A stretch of DNA of 64,000 bases from Methylocystis sp. L43 (lineage in GTDB: Bacteria; Pseudomonadota; Alphaproteobacteria; Rhizobiales; Beijerinckiaceae). Positions 27,696 to 37,367 of this stretch are shown here, in pieces. Each line of letters starts with the position of its first letter. Position 1 is the stretch's first letter. The stretch covers positions 248,001 through 312,000 of the forward strand of contig NZ_JADNRA010000036.1 in NCBI RefSeq assembly GCF_015709525.1. Direction: 5' to 3'. Both the position numbers and the translations under genes were made by a program. The notes beneath the pieces are model-generated. The model was not told where the DNA came from. It did no database searches and saw only the letters and a program-made list of their open reading frames with translations.

Positions 27696-30434
27696 GTGAG
27701 CGCAGCGCGCATATCCCTAGACGGGTCATGGGACTTTAAATATCTCGGCTACGGCGCTAAGCCGGCCGAGAGCAGGACGATTCTTGTCCCCAGCCCTTGG
27801 CAAGCTCAATTCGCCGATCTGCGCATGCGCGGCGGCGTCGCGGTCTATCGCCGCGACGTGGAGATACCGGAAGAGTGGCTGGAGCAGCGGGTCTTTCTGC
27901 ATTTTGGCGCCGTTTTTCACATCACCCATGTGTTTGTTAACGGCGCATTCGTGGGTAGCCATGTGGGCGGCTTCCTGCCCTTTCATTTCGACATCACAGA
28001 TCGCATCGTCAACGGAAAGGCCGAGATAAAGGTAAAGGTGGAAAGCCCCACCGACGATCCGTTCGAATTCCCCACGACGCCATTCGCCGAAATGCCGTTC
28101 GGCAAGCAGAGTTGGTACGGCCCACTCTCTGGGATATGGCAGTCCGTGTATCTCGAACGGCGGATCGCGGACCACGTGGCGACGGTGCGCGTGCGTTCAT
28201 CGCCGGCGAGCGGAGAAATTTCGGCGCAGGTTCGCTTCGAGAGCCCGCTTACTGATGCCGCCGACGTGATGATAACGGTCTTGGACGCAGAGGAAAACGC
28301 CGTCGCGCAGTCATGCGCCAAACTCGCGGCCGGCGTTGAGAACGCCCTGCTGTATTCGTTTGTGCCTGCGCCGCGCTGCTGGTCGCCTGACAGTCCCTAT
28401 CTCTATCGGCTGCAAGTCTCGATGATGCGCAAAGACGTCGTCGTCGACCAGGCCGAAACGACATTCGGCTTTCGCAGCATCGAGACCCGCGACGGGAAAT
28501 TGTATCTCAACGGCAAGCTGTTTTATCTGCGGGCCGCTCTAGACCAGGACTATTATCCCGATACGATCTGCACCCTGCCCTCCGTCGAATTTCTCGAGGA
28601 CAGATTTTACAAGGCGAAGCAACTCGGGCTGAACGCTCTGCGCTGTCACATCAAAGTGCCGGACCCGCGCTACTATGAGGTTGCCGATCGCCTTGGCCTG
28701 CTGATTTGGGCGGAACTGCCGAACGCAGGGGATTCGACCGAACTCTCGCGAGAGCGCAAGGAGCTCACGCTGAAGGGCCTTATCGATCGCGACGGAAACC
28801 ATCCTTCGATCTTTTGCTGGACGCTGATCAACGAGAACTGGGGCGTCGACCTTGTCCATGACGCCTATCACCGCGCATGGCTGAAGAAGCTGTACCTGTG
28901 GCTCAAGTCCTACGATCCGTCCCGGCTTGTCGTCGACAATTCGCCCTTGGCGCCAAGCTTTCACGTGCAGACCGATCTCGCGGATTTCCATTTCTATGCG
29001 GCCATTCCCGATAGTCGGGAGGACTGGGATCAGTTCGTCGAGGAACTCGCCGGCAGGGCCGAATGGCTGTTCAGCCCCGAGGGCGACGCCGTCATTACGG
29101 GACAAGAGCCGCTGCTATGCTCGGAATTTGGCAATTGGGGGCTGCCCGACCCTGAGAAATTGAGAGACGCGGCCGGCGCCGAAGCCTGGTGGTTCGAGAC
29201 AGGCCACGACTGGAGCGAAGGCGTCATGTATGCGCATGGCGTTCGCAACCGATTTCAAGACTGGAGTCTCGACCGCGTGTTCGGAACGTTCGAAAGCTTC
29301 GTCGAAGCGACGCAGTGGCAACAGTTTCGGGCGCTGAAATACCAGATCGAGGTCATGCGCCGGAAGCCGCAGATCGCCGGCTACGTCATCACCGAGCTGA
29401 CCGATTGTCACTGGGAGGCGAACGGCCTGCTCGACATGCGGTCGAACCCGCGCGCTTTTCACAATCTCTTTCACTCGATCAATGCCGATACGGTTATTCT
29501 GCCCACGCTTGATCGCCCCGCCTACTGGTCGGGAGACGCCGTTCGGCTCTCGCTCTGCGTCGCGCATGGCGGGCCAAATCCGTTGGAGCCGGCGTCTCTC
29601 GACATAACGCTCGCCGAGCCGATGACGCTGGAAATCCCGTCCATCGAGCCGGGCGCCGTGGTCGATCTTGGCATGATGTCGGTGACCCTTCCGGTGGTCG
29701 AGCACTCCTGCCTGCGCCGTCTCACCCTGCGCTTGCGCTCTCTTGACGGACGGCTTCTCGCGAGCAACGAAATCGACGTTGCCGTGCATGCGAAGGCTCG
29801 ACTGCCGGAGCTTTCGCTATGGTCGTCGCACGGCGATATTCGGGACCGGTTGCAGGCGCTTGGCTATGGATTGGCGGAAGGCGCCGAGACGGCGGACGTC
29901 GTCATCGAGACGCAAGCTTCCACCGCGCTGGCGGCCTATGTGCGCGCCGGCGGCCGAGCGGTTCTCTTGACCGAAACGCCGGGCTCGCTCACGCCATTTT
30001 TTCCCCATTGGCAGAACGTCAAGGTGATGGCGCGCGACGGCACGCTCTGGAGAGGCGACTGGGCGTCCTCCTTCGCCTGGCTTCGACGGCAGGGTCCGTT
30101 TGCCGCGATTCCCGGCGGACCGCTGCTTGACCATGCGTTTGATCGTGTGATCCCGACGCATATCATCTCCGGCTGCAATCTCCTTGATTTTCAGGCGCGC
30201 GTTCACGCGGCGCTGGTTGTCGGATGGATTCATCGTCCAGCTGCGATTGCGGTCGGACGCAACTACGGCACCGGCCGCGTCGTGATCTCGACCTTCAAAC
30301 TGTTCCGAGATCCTCCGGGAGAGGACCCAACCGCCGCGGCCTTGCTTGGCGGGCTGATCGAGGCTGCGGCGCGCAGCGCCGGTCCGGCGCCCGCGATCTC
30401 CAAGCTCGAACCCGTGGGCTGGGAAGACCTTTAG
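27696..30434 (+). CDS. Glycoside hydrolase family 2 protein (beta-galactosidase/glucuronidase-like)
   Basis: This protein of about 912 aa has the GH2 layout: an N-terminal sugar-binding jelly roll (residues about 5-155, with the GSWDF and PSPWQAQF blocks), an immunoglobulin-like domain (about 160-260), a TIM barrel (about 262-600) and a further C-terminal region (about 620-910). The acid/base Glu380 is in LINENW and the nucleophile Glu477 in LLCSEFGNWG. No signal peptide is visible, so it should act in the cytoplasm. The start is the GTG at 27696 (an in-frame TTG at 27693 is adjacent), after GAGGTGAGG. It follows glf and precedes an ABC exporter. The substrate is not determinable here. Confidence 0.85.
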   Translation: MSAARISLDGSWDFKYLGYGAKPAESRTILVPSPWQAQFADLRMRGGVAVYRRDVEIPEEWLEQRVFLHFGAVFHITHVFVNGAFVGSHVGGFLPFHFDITDRIVNGKAEIKVKVESPTDDPFEFPTTPFAEMPFGKQSWYGPLSGIWQSVYLERRIADHVATVRVRSSPASGEISAQVRFESPLTDAADVMITVLDAEENAVAQSCAKLAAGVENALLYSFVPAPRCWSPDSPYLYRLQVSMMRKDVVVDQAETTFGFRSIETRDGKLYLNGKLFYLRAALDQDYYPDTICTLPSVEFLEDRFYKAKQLGLNALRCHIKVPDPRYYEVADRLGLLIWAELPNAGDSTELSRERKELTLKGLIDRDGNHPSIFCWTLINENWGVDLVHDAYHRAWLKKLYLWLKSYDPSRLVVDNSPLAPSFHVQTDLADFHFYAAIPDSREDWDQFVEELAGRAEWLFSPEGDAVITGQEPLLCSEFGNWGLPDPEKLRDAAGAEAWWFETGHDWSEGVMYAHGVRNRFQDWSLDRVFGTFESFVEATQWQQFRALKYQIEVMRRKPQIAGYVITELTDCHWEANGLLDMRSNPRAFHNLFHSINADTVILPTLDRPAYWSGDAVRLSLCVAHGGPNPLEPASLDITLAEPMTLEIPSIEPGAVVDLGMMSVTLPVVEHSCLRRLTLRLRSLDGRLLASNEIDVAVHAKARLPELSLWSSHGDIRDRLQALGYGLAEGAETADVVIETQASTALAAYVRAGGRAVLLTETPGSLTPFFPHWQNVKVMARDGTLWRGDWASSFAWLRRQGPFAAIPGGPLLDHAFDRVIPTHIISGCNLLDFQARVHAALVVGWIHRPAAIAVGRNYGTGRVVISTFKLFRDPPGEDPTAAALLGGLIEAAARSAGPAPAISKLEPVGWEDL

Positions 30435-30457
30435 GCGAGCTGGCGCGTTATAGCGCC

Positions 30458-32281
30458 ATGCATTCTACGCAAGACATGACAGACGTCGCGGTTTATCGCC
30501 GGGCGCTGACATACTTCCTACAAGACCGGGTGCGGATCGCCGCGCTTGTTGCGATGATAGCGATCTCCGTGAGCGTGGGCCTCCTGGAGGCGTGGCCGCT
30601 GGCGGTGCTTGTCGACTCCGTGCTTTCCAGCGAGCCGAAAGGCAACTGGATACACAGCTACTTCCTTGCCGTATTGCCGAAGGACAAGCCGGGGCAGATC
30701 GCGGGTCTGGTCGCGATCGGACTTGGACTGCAACTCGTCGGATATACGGCCTGGATGGGCCGCATGATGATCAACTATTATCTCAATTATCGCGGCACGA
30801 CGCGGGTGCGGCTCGATCTTTTCACCAAGCTTCAAAATCTTGGCCTGACCTATCACCGCAGCCGACCGCAGGGCGATTCAATCTATCGTCTGACGACAGA
30901 CGCCTTCGGCCCGTGGGGCATCGTCGACGTCGTGATTGGAACCTCGGTTGCGGCCGTAACGCTCACCGTGATGACCTTTATTCTTCTCTCTCGAAACGTC
31001 AGTTTAACGCTGGCGGCATTTACCGTCGCGCCCTTCATGATATGGAGCAACTGGCGATTTGGCGTCAGGATCCACAAACGCGCGCTTGACTCGAAGCAGA
31101 TCGACGCTGATCTGACCGCGCACATTCAGCAGGCGATGGCCCGTATACCTTTGGCGCAGGCGTTTCGTCGCGAGGCTTTCGAATTCAGACGCTTCTCCGG
31201 CGCGGTCGGCAGAAGCGTCGAGGCGCTGCTGAGCTTGAATTGGCAGGAACAGCTCTATCCTCTCGCGCGCGACGGCATCCTGTCCGTGGGCGGCGCGATC
31301 ATCCTCGGCTATGGAGGCTGGCTCGTGTACCGCGACCAGTTTCTCGTGCCCGTCGCCGATGGAATGACTGTCGGAACGCTGCTCATTTTCATCGACTACT
31401 TGCGCAAGCTTTGGGACCCGCTGAAATGGCTCAGCGAGTTCTTCGCCAAAGTGCGCATCTTCGAGGCCGCGTCTCGACGGGTTTTTCATGTGCTTGACGA
31501 ACCGGAAGCCGTTGTCGATGCGTCGGCGGCGCGTTGGATTTCGAGCAAGCCGCGAACTCTGACGCTCGAACGCGTAAGTTTTGACTACGGGAGCGGCAAG
31601 CAAATTCTCACCGACGTTTCGGCAACGATACGGCCGCGCCAGATGGTGGCCTTCGTCGGAGCGAGCGGCGCCGGCAAGAGCACACTCTTGAGTCTCATGC
31701 TTCGGTTCTACGATCCAACGAGCGGGGCGCTACGCCTGGATGGCGTCGACTTCAGGAACGTACGGCTCGAGGCGCTAAGAGCGCATTTCGCGCTCGTCGC
31801 ACAAGACAGCCTCGTGCTGCCGGCGACCATCGCAGAAAATCTCGCCTATGGCCGGCAAAACGCCACACGCGCGGACATCGAACGAGCGGCCGAAGACGCG
31901 GGCGCCGCCGAATTCATTCACCCTCTGCCTGATGGCTATGAGACCATGCTGGCCGAGGGCGGCGCGAATCTCTCCGGCGGTCAGCGGCAGCGAATCGCCA
32001 TTGCGCGCGCGCTGTTGTCCAACGCGCCGTTCCTCGTCCTCGACGAACCAACGAGCGCGCTCGATCCCGAACAGGAGCGGAGGCTGATAGAAACGCTGCA
32101 CCGGCTGAAAGGATCACGCACGATTATTCTCGTGACCCATCGTCTGGAGTCGGTTGTCGATTGTGATTGCATCTTCGTCATGAGCAAAGGACAAATCGTC
32201 GAACGCGGCGTCCACGACGCGCTCATCTCTTCAGGCGGCGCTTTTTCAAAAGCGCGGAGACGTGCTGAAGCGGCGGAGTGA
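30458..32281 (+). CDS. ABC exporter with fused membrane and ATPase domains
   Basis: This 607-aa half-transporter has five to six membrane helices in residues 1-330 and an ATPase domain at about 360-600 with Walker A GASGAGKST, signature LSGGQRQR, Walker B FLVLDEPTSALD and the H-loop VTHRLES. The layout matches homodimeric type-IV exporters (MsbA/NdvA-like). The start at 30458 is used because the open frame upstream overlaps the end of the GH2 gene; a second ATG at 30476 is possible and neither has a strong ribosome-binding site. It lies 23 nt after the GH2 stop. Export of the glycan or glycolipid made by this cluster is inferred. Confidence 0.88.
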   Translation: MHSTQDMTDVAVYRRALTYFLQDRVRIAALVAMIAISVSVGLLEAWPLAVLVDSVLSSEPKGNWIHSYFLAVLPKDKPGQIAGLVAIGLGLQLVGYTAWMGRMMINYYLNYRGTTRVRLDLFTKLQNLGLTYHRSRPQGDSIYRLTTDAFGPWGIVDVVIGTSVAAVTLTVMTFILLSRNVSLTLAAFTVAPFMIWSNWRFGVRIHKRALDSKQIDADLTAHIQQAMARIPLAQAFRREAFEFRRFSGAVGRSVEALLSLNWQEQLYPLARDGILSVGGAIILGYGGWLVYRDQFLVPVADGMTVGTLLIFIDYLRKLWDPLKWLSEFFAKVRIFEAASRRVFHVLDEPEAVVDASAARWISSKPRTLTLERVSFDYGSGKQILTDVSATIRPRQMVAFVGASGAGKSTLLSLMLRFYDPTSGALRLDGVDFRNVRLEALRAHFALVAQDSLVLPATIAENLAYGRQNATRADIERAAEDAGAAEFIHPLPDGYETMLAEGGANLSGGQRQRIAIARALLSNAPFLVLDEPTSALDPEQERRLIETLHRLKGSRTIILVTHRLESVVDCDCIFVMSKGQIVERGVHDALISSGGAFSKARRRAEAAE

Positions 32282-32305
32282 CGTCTTGCGGCGATAAGGA
32301 TCTCG

Positions 32306-33520
32306 TCAACGCGCCGCGTAGCGCTTGCGCCTCGCAAGATTGAACTGCGGCTCGCCGCGATATTCAGCCTCCTGCTGCGCCTGATGAAGCGCTTCGAGCG
32401 GCGCTGCGCCTTGCAGCGCTTCCGCCATCGGTTCGCATAGAAGCCGGCCTGCGCCGGGATCGCGGTGACAGAGCGGATCCCACAGGCCCATAGGCGTCCA
32501 GAGATCGCGATCATGCCACTCGGGCATTCCCAGGATCGGATAAAGGCACGCCCCGCGCAAGGGCACGTTCTGCAGCAAGAGCGCATGGCAAGCGCTGACC
32601 ACTTCGCACAGCCACGGTCCACGATTGTCCCCGACGTGACTGGTCTCCGTGATCATGACCTCGCGGCCGTAACGCTGCCAAACGGAGAGAATGAGATCCG
32701 AGAGCGGCGCTCGGCGCGGATCATCGTCGTCAAGCGGCGGCACGTTTCCGTCAGCGTTGGGCGCGTCGTTCAACTCCCACTGATTGGTCCAGTAATAATT
32801 GATTCCCACCACGTCCAAATGTTCAGGACTGCCGCCGAGTTCGGGCAGAAGCCTGCCGCACAACATGTCCCAGCTTTGAAACACAAGCCTGTAATTGAAA
32901 TCATGCACCTGAGGCGCAAGGTCCGGCCTGTCCTTGGGACAGACGACGCGGCACAAGGGATCGACACTGACGAAACGCGCATCGGGACAGGCGGCGCGTA
33001 TCGCATTAATGCCGGCGATTGCGCCGCGCGCGAGCGCGACCTTCAGCTCCCAGCCGCGTCCCGACCCGTATGGCGCGAACAGCGCCTTCTCGCCGCCGGC
33101 ATAGGCCATGAACGAAGGCTCATTGATCGGCGTGAAGACGCAGGGACCCTCCATGCGCGCGGCCACGAAGCGCGCCACCGCATAGCAGTAGTCGGCGAAT
33201 CGCCGGGGGAACGTCTCGGACCATAGGTCCACGTCCTGAGGGAAACCGTAGTGAAAGAGATCCCATATCACCCCGACGCCGTGGCGGTTTGCGGCCTCGA
33301 TGAACGGTTCGAGCGAGGAGAAATCGTATCGACCGCGGCAGTCGACGAGCGGCCAACGCACGGTCTCACGCGCGGCGTGCAAGCCCAGTCGCGCAATGTC
33401 GGCGTAGTCTTCGTCGACATTGGCGTCGTGACCTGTCGCGACGACCTGATCGAACCACTCGCCGTGCCGGTTGAAGCCTGTCGACCCCTCAAAACCCGCG
33501 AGAAAGAAACTCTGAAACAT
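32306..33520 (-). CDS. GH1-like clan A glycosidase
   Basis: This 404-aa (beta/alpha)8-barrel protein resembles family 1 glycosidases. It begins SFFLAGFEGSTGFN, with a proposed acid/base Glu134 in TPINEPSF and nucleophile Glu292 in MITETSH. There is no signal peptide. It is the second gene of a minus-strand pair (33 nt after its neighbour's stop) and convergent with the ABC exporter. Both catalytic acids are kept, so hydrolysis or transglycosylation is possible. Proteins of this type are sometimes labelled beta-glucosidase; the substrate is unknown. Confidence 0.78.
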   Translation of the reverse strand: MFQSFFLAGFEGSTGFNRHGEWFDQVVATGHDANVDEDYADIARLGLHAARETVRWPLVDCRGRYDFSSLEPFIEAANRHGVGVIWDLFHYGFPQDVDLWSETFPRRFADYCYAVARFVAARMEGPCVFTPINEPSFMAYAGGEKALFAPYGSGRGWELKVALARGAIAGINAIRAACPDARFVSVDPLCRVVCPKDRPDLAPQVHDFNYRLVFQSWDMLCGRLLPELGGSPEHLDVVGINYYWTNQWELNDAPNADGNVPPLDDDDPRRAPLSDLILSVWQRYGREVMITETSHVGDNRGPWLCEVVSACHALLLQNVPLRGACLYPILGMPEWHDRDLWTPMGLWDPLCHRDPGAGRLLCEPMAEALQGAAPLEALHQAQQEAEYRGEPQFNLARRKRYAAR

Positions 33521-33553
33521 GCCTTTACTCCCCGATCGCTCGTGGAGGCTGCG

Positions 33554-34846
33554 CTACGACAGCCGTGGCGTTGGCGCGAGCGGACCCACCGCAGACGCGC
33601 CACCGGACGTCAGTCGACGATAGGCGTCGACAAGGGGCGTCTCAATACGGTCCAGCCGCCCCGATGGATCGGGATCGAGATCCCATAGCCCCATTTGCAA
33701 AAGATGATCGTGGAGGGGCCGCAGCCCCTGACGATAGGCCCATGTCACCAGCGCGAACATCGGCCACCATGTGTAGCCCACAATCGGAACGCCGTCCGCG
33801 CGCAGCGTCTTCATCGCCTCGACGGAGTCCGTGAGCCAGGCCTGTCGCTGTCTCACCGAACCCTTGGTCGCGGTTTCCGAGATCATGATCGGCGCGCCGT
33901 AACGTTCGAAATACATCTCGCCGATCTTCGTCACGAGCGCGCCCGACGCGTAGGGCATTCGAACGCGCAGTCGCCCGAAACGGTCCCGCGACATCCTTTT
34001 GAGCGTGAAGATCGGGTAAAGGTTCACCCCAATGACGGAGAGCTCAAGCGGGCGTTCACGAAAGGCGTTCAGCGCCGGTTCCGCCGCCGCCTGGGTCAGA
34101 AGCCAGGTCCACAGCGGATGGCGCGGATCGACGCGCCCGCTGATGAGATCGAGCGCGAGAAACACGATCCCTTGACGCCGCTCTGCCTCCTCGGCCAAGG
34201 CGGGGTCGCTCGACTCGAAAACATCGGTGGCGTCGACGTGAAACGCGACGATTTCGGGGTCGACGTCATGTAGCGCACGGGTCGTTTCGACGATTCCGCG
34301 ACAGATCGACAACATCACCGCAACGAAACTCGACCAGCTGCGCCCGTAGGGCGGCCACCAGCCCAAACGTCCGCAATACCATGCGGTGATCCGAGGCTCG
34401 TTCAGCGGCGTGTACCACTTGATCCTCCCACGGAAGCGTTCAGCAAGGCGGGCGGCGTATTCCGCGACGCGGCTTGGATAATCCGCGTTGAGGAACGCGT
34501 GCTCCATCCAATGCGGCAAACCGTAATGCACGAGGTCAACGATAGGATCGATGTTAAGTTCCAGCATGCGCTCGAGCGCGGCGTCGACGAAGCTGAAATC
34601 CCAGGTCGCCGGCGCCGGTTGCACCCGATGCCAGGGCACGCCATAGCGCGCGCAGGGAACGCCCAACCGGGCCATCAGCGCGATGTCCTCTCCCCACCGC
34701 CGGTAGTGATCCGTCAACTCATATTCGTCGAGCATGCGTCCGGTTCTCGGATCCGGAGCGGTAATAAACGTGTCTTCAATGCCCGTCGCCCACAGAAAGG
34801 CGCCGGGCGCAGTGAGCCGCTCGAGTTCCGTCGCGCTGGGAAGCAT
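33554..34846 (-). CDS. GH1-like glycosidase (beta-glucosidase-like)
   Basis: This 430-aa protein starts FLWATGIEDTFI and has the GH1 acid/base Glu150 in TPLNEPRIT and a nucleophile Glu324 in MISETATKG. It is only distantly similar to its downstream neighbour. The ATG at 34846 is chosen because residues encoded upstream in the same frame (to 35029) are Arg-rich and not family-like. The nearest promoter match lies at 35065-35089, leaving a leader of about 200 nt or an unrecognised N-terminus. Cytoplasmic location is inferred from the lack of a signal peptide. Confidence 0.78.
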   Translation of the reverse strand: MLPSATELERLTAPGAFLWATGIEDTFITAPDPRTGRMLDEYELTDHYRRWGEDIALMARLGVPCARYGVPWHRVQPAPATWDFSFVDAALERMLELNIDPIVDLVHYGLPHWMEHAFLNADYPSRVAEYAARLAERFRGRIKWYTPLNEPRITAWYCGRLGWWPPYGRSWSSFVAVMLSICRGIVETTRALHDVDPEIVAFHVDATDVFESSDPALAEEAERRQGIVFLALDLISGRVDPRHPLWTWLLTQAAAEPALNAFRERPLELSVIGVNLYPIFTLKRMSRDRFGRLRVRMPYASGALVTKIGEMYFERYGAPIMISETATKGSVRQRQAWLTDSVEAMKTLRADGVPIVGYTWWPMFALVTWAYRQGLRPLHDHLLQMGLWDLDPDPSGRLDRIETPLVDAYRRLTSGGASAVGPLAPTPRLS

Positions 34847-35064
34847 CAGGCGCAGATCGTGAGAACGCGGGACGCAGCGGCGGCGATGAGCTTGCCGGCC
34901 CGAGGTCCGCCGTTGTCGGACAACGGACAGCGCTGGCGCGGGTCCGATGGCGCAGGAGCGTCGTTCAATAGGGCGTCCTCCGTCTCTTCGCCGCGCGTCG
35001 CGCGTAAACCGCGGCGAATGCGCGCTCACGCCCGAGGCTGCAGCGGCGCGCCGGCCCCTACCTT

Positions 35065-35089
35065 AACCCTAGAGATCGGCGTCGGTTCC
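35065..35089 (-). promoter_or_regulatory. EcfG-like promoter (GGAAC-N16-GGTT) upstream of the GH1 pair
   Basis: On the minus strand GGAAC (35089-35085) and GGTT (35068-35065) are 16 nt apart. It points toward the two GH1-like genes, but the distance to the chosen start (219 nt) is larger than at the other sites (38-74 nt). Confidence 0.45.
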
Positions 35090-35226
35090 GCCGCGCCGGC
35101 GCATCATGTTCCCGCTGCCAAGAAAGTCGGACGAGGGCAAACTGCCGCGTTGGAGCTGCGAGCAATGAAATTCATAAAGAAATGGCAAAGCGCACGGCCG
35201 CCTCCTGGCCGTGCGCTCCATTCGGG

Positions 35227-35520
35227 TCAGCGGGCGTTCTTTTGGATCGCATCCATGAGGGAAGAATTGGGCTTCTTCTTGCAATAACGCGTGATCTTAT
35301 CCGTATTGCGTTTCACGTAGCGCGATTCAATTACGGTGATGTTGTTCTTGGAGCTGAAATAGCCCCTCATCCAATTGGCGACAAAGTCCTGAGTGTCTGC
35401 GTCGTATCCGGCAAACTGCTTGCAGGTGATTTCCGACATTTCGATCGTGACCTGCGCGTTGGCCGGAACGGCGAAGGCGAGCGCGGCGAGAGCGCCTGCG
35501 AAAATAAGTTGGCGATTCAT
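35227..35520 (-). CDS. HdeA/HdeB-family periplasmic protein, copy 1
   Basis: This 97-aa protein has a signal peptide (residues 1-22, cleavage after PANA) and a mature part beginning QVTIEMSEITCKQF. The two Cys (about residues 33 and 79) fit the HdeA/HdeB disulfide, and the family typically chaperones periplasmic proteins at low pH. It lies 17 nt downstream of a paralog and must be co-transcribed with it. Rhizobial members are often annotated only as HdeA/HdeB family. Confidence 0.82.
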   Translation of the reverse strand: MNRQLIFAGALAALAFAVPANAQVTIEMSEITCKQFAGYDADTQDFVANWMRGYFSSKNNITVIESRYVKRNTDKITRYCKKKPNSSLMDAIQKNAR

Positions 35521-35537
35521 GTGGTTCCCCGTTCCTG

Positions 35538-35834
35538 TTACTTCTGCTCAAAAGCGCGCTGCAGACCCGCCATGACCGACTCATTCGGATTGGAAGCGCA
35601 CCAACTCTTGACGCTGGCGGAGTTTTTCCGAAACAAGTTCACGTCGATGAAGGTCCGGCCGCTTTTCTGCGCGAACCAGCCGCCCATAAACGCCCCGAAG
35701 TCTGCTTGATCGTCGGCCGGCATCGCCAACAATTCACCGCAAGTGATGCGGGTCATGTCGATCTTGACCTGCGCGTTCGACAGCGAAGGCGCGAGCGCTC
35801 CCGCCGCGGCAAGCGCAAATATCAGCTTCCTCAT
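35538..35834 (-). CDS. HdeA/HdeB-family periplasmic protein, copy 2
   Basis: This 98-aa secreted protein has a signal peptide ending SLSNA and a mature start QVKIDMTRITCGEL that mirrors copy 1. Two Cys are kept. GGAGG lies 7 nt before the ATG at 35834; the frame is open upstream but lacks such a site. With copy 1 it forms a tandem duplicated pair that has diverged considerably. Confidence 0.82.
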   Translation of the reverse strand: MRKLIFALAAAGALAPSLSNAQVKIDMTRITCGELLAMPADDQADFGAFMGGWFAQKSGRTFIDVNLFRKNSASVKSWCASNPNESVMAGLQRAFEQK

Positions 35835-36227
35835 AAGATTTCCTCCGATAAAACCAGATTTCCGAAGAGCCGCCTCACCCTGCGGCTTTCGCCGGAAAGG
35901 GCTCGCCAACGCTGGCGGTCAGCTGGACTTGCCTATCGCCCGCGCCTAACGTCCCCAGTCCGGCGCTTGAACTAAACATTTAAGAAATGAAAGTCCATCG
36001 GCGTGAATTGACCGTCGGCGATCGCTCGCAAGTCTTTAAATTTTTGCAGTGCGCGCCATTCAAGCTTTTCCAGGCCGCATCAGGCTGTTCGCCCTAGGGG
36101 CAGTTCGCTTTTAAAAACAGCGTTCTAGGGACGAAAGCCCAGCATAAGACGGCTCCCAGCATCTTTCGGAGCGAAGGAATGAGTCGCGTCGCCGGCCGCA
36201 CTGAAGATGGCGCTCTGCCGATAATTT
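35835..36227. other. Intergenic region, no gene seen
   Basis: About 390 bases between the HdeB-like pair and the HupE-like gene. Neither strand gives a convincing protein. It should hold the promoter of the HdeB-like pair, but no EcfG-type match was found there. Confidence 0.5.
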
Positions 36228-37367
36228 CTAGCCCAGCTCGGCAATACGCACAAAGAACCAATAGGCGCCAAAACAGGCGATGATCGCTGAGCAGACCTGA
36301 ACGAGGAATGGGCTGCGCTGACCGTGAGTGAAGTTCTTATCGATCAGGAGAAGTAAAGGGAGAACGACGAGCACGACGCCGATCTGCCCGACTTCGACGC
36401 CGATATTAAAGCTCGCCAGCGCCGGCACAATGGCCCGCTGAGGAACGCCGAGTTCGATCAGACCGCTCGCGAATCCAAAGCCATGGATGAAGCCAAACGC
36501 GAAGGTGTCGCGCCAGCGCCCGTCGACCTTGCGCGTAAAGAAGTTTTCAACTGCGACGTAGATGATCGACAGCGCGATTGCGATCTCGACCCAACTGCTG
36601 GGCAAATTGACGAGTTCAAGCGCCGCAAGCGACAGGGTGATCGAATGTGAGATGGTGAAAGCCGTTACGATCTTGACGGCGGGCCAGATACGCGTCGCCC
36701 ACAGCATCACGGCGATCAGGAAGCACAGATGATCATAGCCCGACACAATGTGCTCGACCCCGGCGGAGAAAAATTTCGGCGCGAGCTCCCAAGGCGTCAG
36801 CAACGGCTTGGAGAGATCAACCATCGCATCGCCGGGATAGATCATCACCTGCCCGGGCGCCGGCTCGCGGCCCAGGCGTTGCGCCTCGGTCAGATTGGCC
36901 TCATCGGCTTTCTCCCCGATGCTGACGAGTTGTTTCGCACGCGGCCCCTGCGCATCAAGAAGTCTGAACGGATTGTAAAAAATCTGCCCTTGAACCGCGC
37001 TGCAGTCCATCCGCAGCACGACTTTTGAGTCACTAGGATTGGTCGGATCATCGCCGACCAAAACGACCGTGCTCGCGCATGCCTGACCTTCCGCATTCTG
37101 CAGATCGACGCGCTTCTGAATGAACTTGCCGATCATGCCCTCGATCACGCCGGGCTCGGTGAGATCGACCTCGTCGCTCTTCGGCTTGTTTTCGGCGAAC
37201 ATGCGCTCGATGTCAGTTCCCAGAAAGCCGACCTCGACGCGATAAAGACCCTGCCCTTCCGGCACGATTCGGCTGCTGGAAATATTCGCCGTATGGGCGT
37301 GCGCCGCCGGCGCACTCGCGAAAAACGCCACAACGACTGCGACCGCGCCGTTCAGCAACCACATCAT
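36228..37367 (-). CDS. HupE/UreJ-2 family membrane protein
   Basis: This 379-aa protein has a signal peptide (residues 1-24, ending AHA, then HTANISSSRI), an extracytoplasmic domain to about residue 195, and about six or seven membrane helices. Conserved His motifs SGYDHLCFLIA, FTISHSITLSL and GFIHGFGFA are characteristic of the HupE/UreJ_2 family, which is linked to nickel, cobalt or other metal movement. The neighbours are CopC-like and PepSY genes, so a copper or other metal role is inferred. It is divergent from the CopC gene. Confidence 0.85.
   Translation of the reverse strand: MMWLLNGAVAVVVAFFASAPAAHAHTANISSSRIVPEGQGLYRVEVGFLGTDIERMFAENKPKSDEVDLTEPGVIEGMIGKFIQKRVDLQNAEGQACASTVVLVGDDPTNPSDSKVVLRMDCSAVQGQIFYNPFRLLDAQGPRAKQLVSIGEKADEANLTEAQRLGREPAPGQVMIYPGDAMVDLSKPLLTPWELAPKFFSAGVEHIVSGYDHLCFLIAVMLWATRIWPAVKIVTAFTISHSITLSLAALELVNLPSSWVEIAIALSIIYVAVENFFTRKVDGRWRDTFAFGFIHGFGFASGLIELGVPQRAIVPALASFNIGVEVGQIGVVLVVLPLLLLIDKNFTHGQRSPFLVQVCSAIIACFGAYWFFVRIAELG

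Noticed and set aside
30224-30457. N-terminal extension of the ABC exporter frame
   Set aside because: It overlaps the GH2 coding sequence in another frame and is low-complexity; the transporter family starts near 30458.
34847-35029. N-terminal extension of the first GH1-like gene
   Set aside because: The extra 61 residues are dominated by Arg and Ser and do not resemble GH1 proteins. Kept only as an alternative because the promoter match is far upstream.
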